Assembly (NCBI GenBank): GCA_027728145.1
Contig: JAQBZV010000063.1
Location: 1 to 6,267 of the forward strand
Direction: 5' to 3'
DNA length: 6,267 nucleotides
DNA from: Actinomycetota bacterium
Lineage (GTDB): Bacteria > Actinomycetota > Actinomycetes > Actinomycetales > Microbacteriaceae
In this document: positions 6,190 to 6,267 of the stretch, one piece after another
Position numbering within the stretch: the first letter of the stretch is position 1
Layout: each line of letters opens with the position of its first letter
The notes under the pieces: model-generated
The model's input: only the letters and a program-made list of their open reading frames with translations
Told to the model about the DNA's origin: nothing
The model's database searches: none
Position numbers and translations under genes: made by a program

Positions 6190-6267
6190 TTAGCCACGAG
6201 AGCTCTCTCTCGCTTCGGCAGGGTTCTGGTCCACAAACTCCTGGTCTGCCAACTCGTGGGAGAGGAC
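6190..6267 (-). CDS. possible C-terminal end of an unidentified upstream gene (partial)
   Basis: On the minus strand one frame entering from the window edge reads 25 codons, ending QEFVDQNPAEARESSRG before TAA at 6192-6190. The acidic, hydrophilic tail and mostly common codons would suit a protein C-terminus. A second frame stays open further, to TAA at 6116-6114, but it is rich in rare Arg codons (AGA, AGG, CGA) and resembles nothing I know. Neither tail matches the usual partners GlgE, GlgB or maltokinase. The stretch may be entirely non-coding. If the first frame is real, treS would lie 93 bp downstream. Confidence 0.2.
   Translation of the reverse strand, partial: VLSHELADQEFVDQNPAEARESSRG

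Noticed and set aside
6166..6267. A plus-strand GTG open frame running to the window end.
   Set aside because: Its product has no recognisable motif, no ribosome-binding site was seen, and the surrounding genes lie on the minus strand.

Overview
The window (roughly high-50s % GC by eye) reads as a chromosomal housekeeping segment of an actinobacterium. The best fit is the Microbacteriaceae or a close relative. Grounds for this: a MabA/FabG1-type reductase with no inhA visible after it, an actinobacterial-type GlgC, a cysteine-free type B ribosomal protein L31, an actinobacterial-type trehalose synthase TreS, and GTG starts. No mobile element, CRISPR array, tRNA, rRNA, phage gene or defence island was seen.

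Layout. (1) 2-616 (+): 3' part of a 3-oxoacyl-ACP reductase gene whose first ~35 codons lie outside the window. (2) 2501-613 (-): glgC then serB, joined by a GTGA overlap. The serB stop codon overlaps the stop of the convergent reductase gene. (3) 2502-2566: a 65-bp divergent intergenic region with a TAnnnT element close upstream of each start, suggesting leaderless or nearly leaderless mRNAs. (4) 2567-3674 (+): a stand-alone ModF/YlmA-type ABC ATPase, then rpmE2 (L31 type B) behind a 73-nt leader that can fold over its own ribosome-binding site. (5) 6096-3675 (-): treS followed 10 nt later by a DEDDh 3'-5' exonuclease, whose stop codon abuts the rpmE2 stop. (6) 6097-6267: a short region with an inverted repeat, a candidate treS promoter and possibly the end of another minus-strand gene.

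How the genes work together. GlgC makes ADP-glucose, the committed donor for glycogen and for GlgM/GlgE-type alpha-glucan. TreS interconverts trehalose and maltose, which can feed the same glucan pathway. They are on the same strand but about 1.9 kb apart and in separate transcription units. The remaining genes (fatty acid elongation, serine synthesis, ribosome, nucleic-acid trimming) are unrelated housekeeping functions.

I found no previously undescribed multi-gene system. The item most worth a second look is the rpmE2 leader, followed by the leaderless-type divergent promoters. The two convergent gene pairs with no intergenic space suggest a compact genome.
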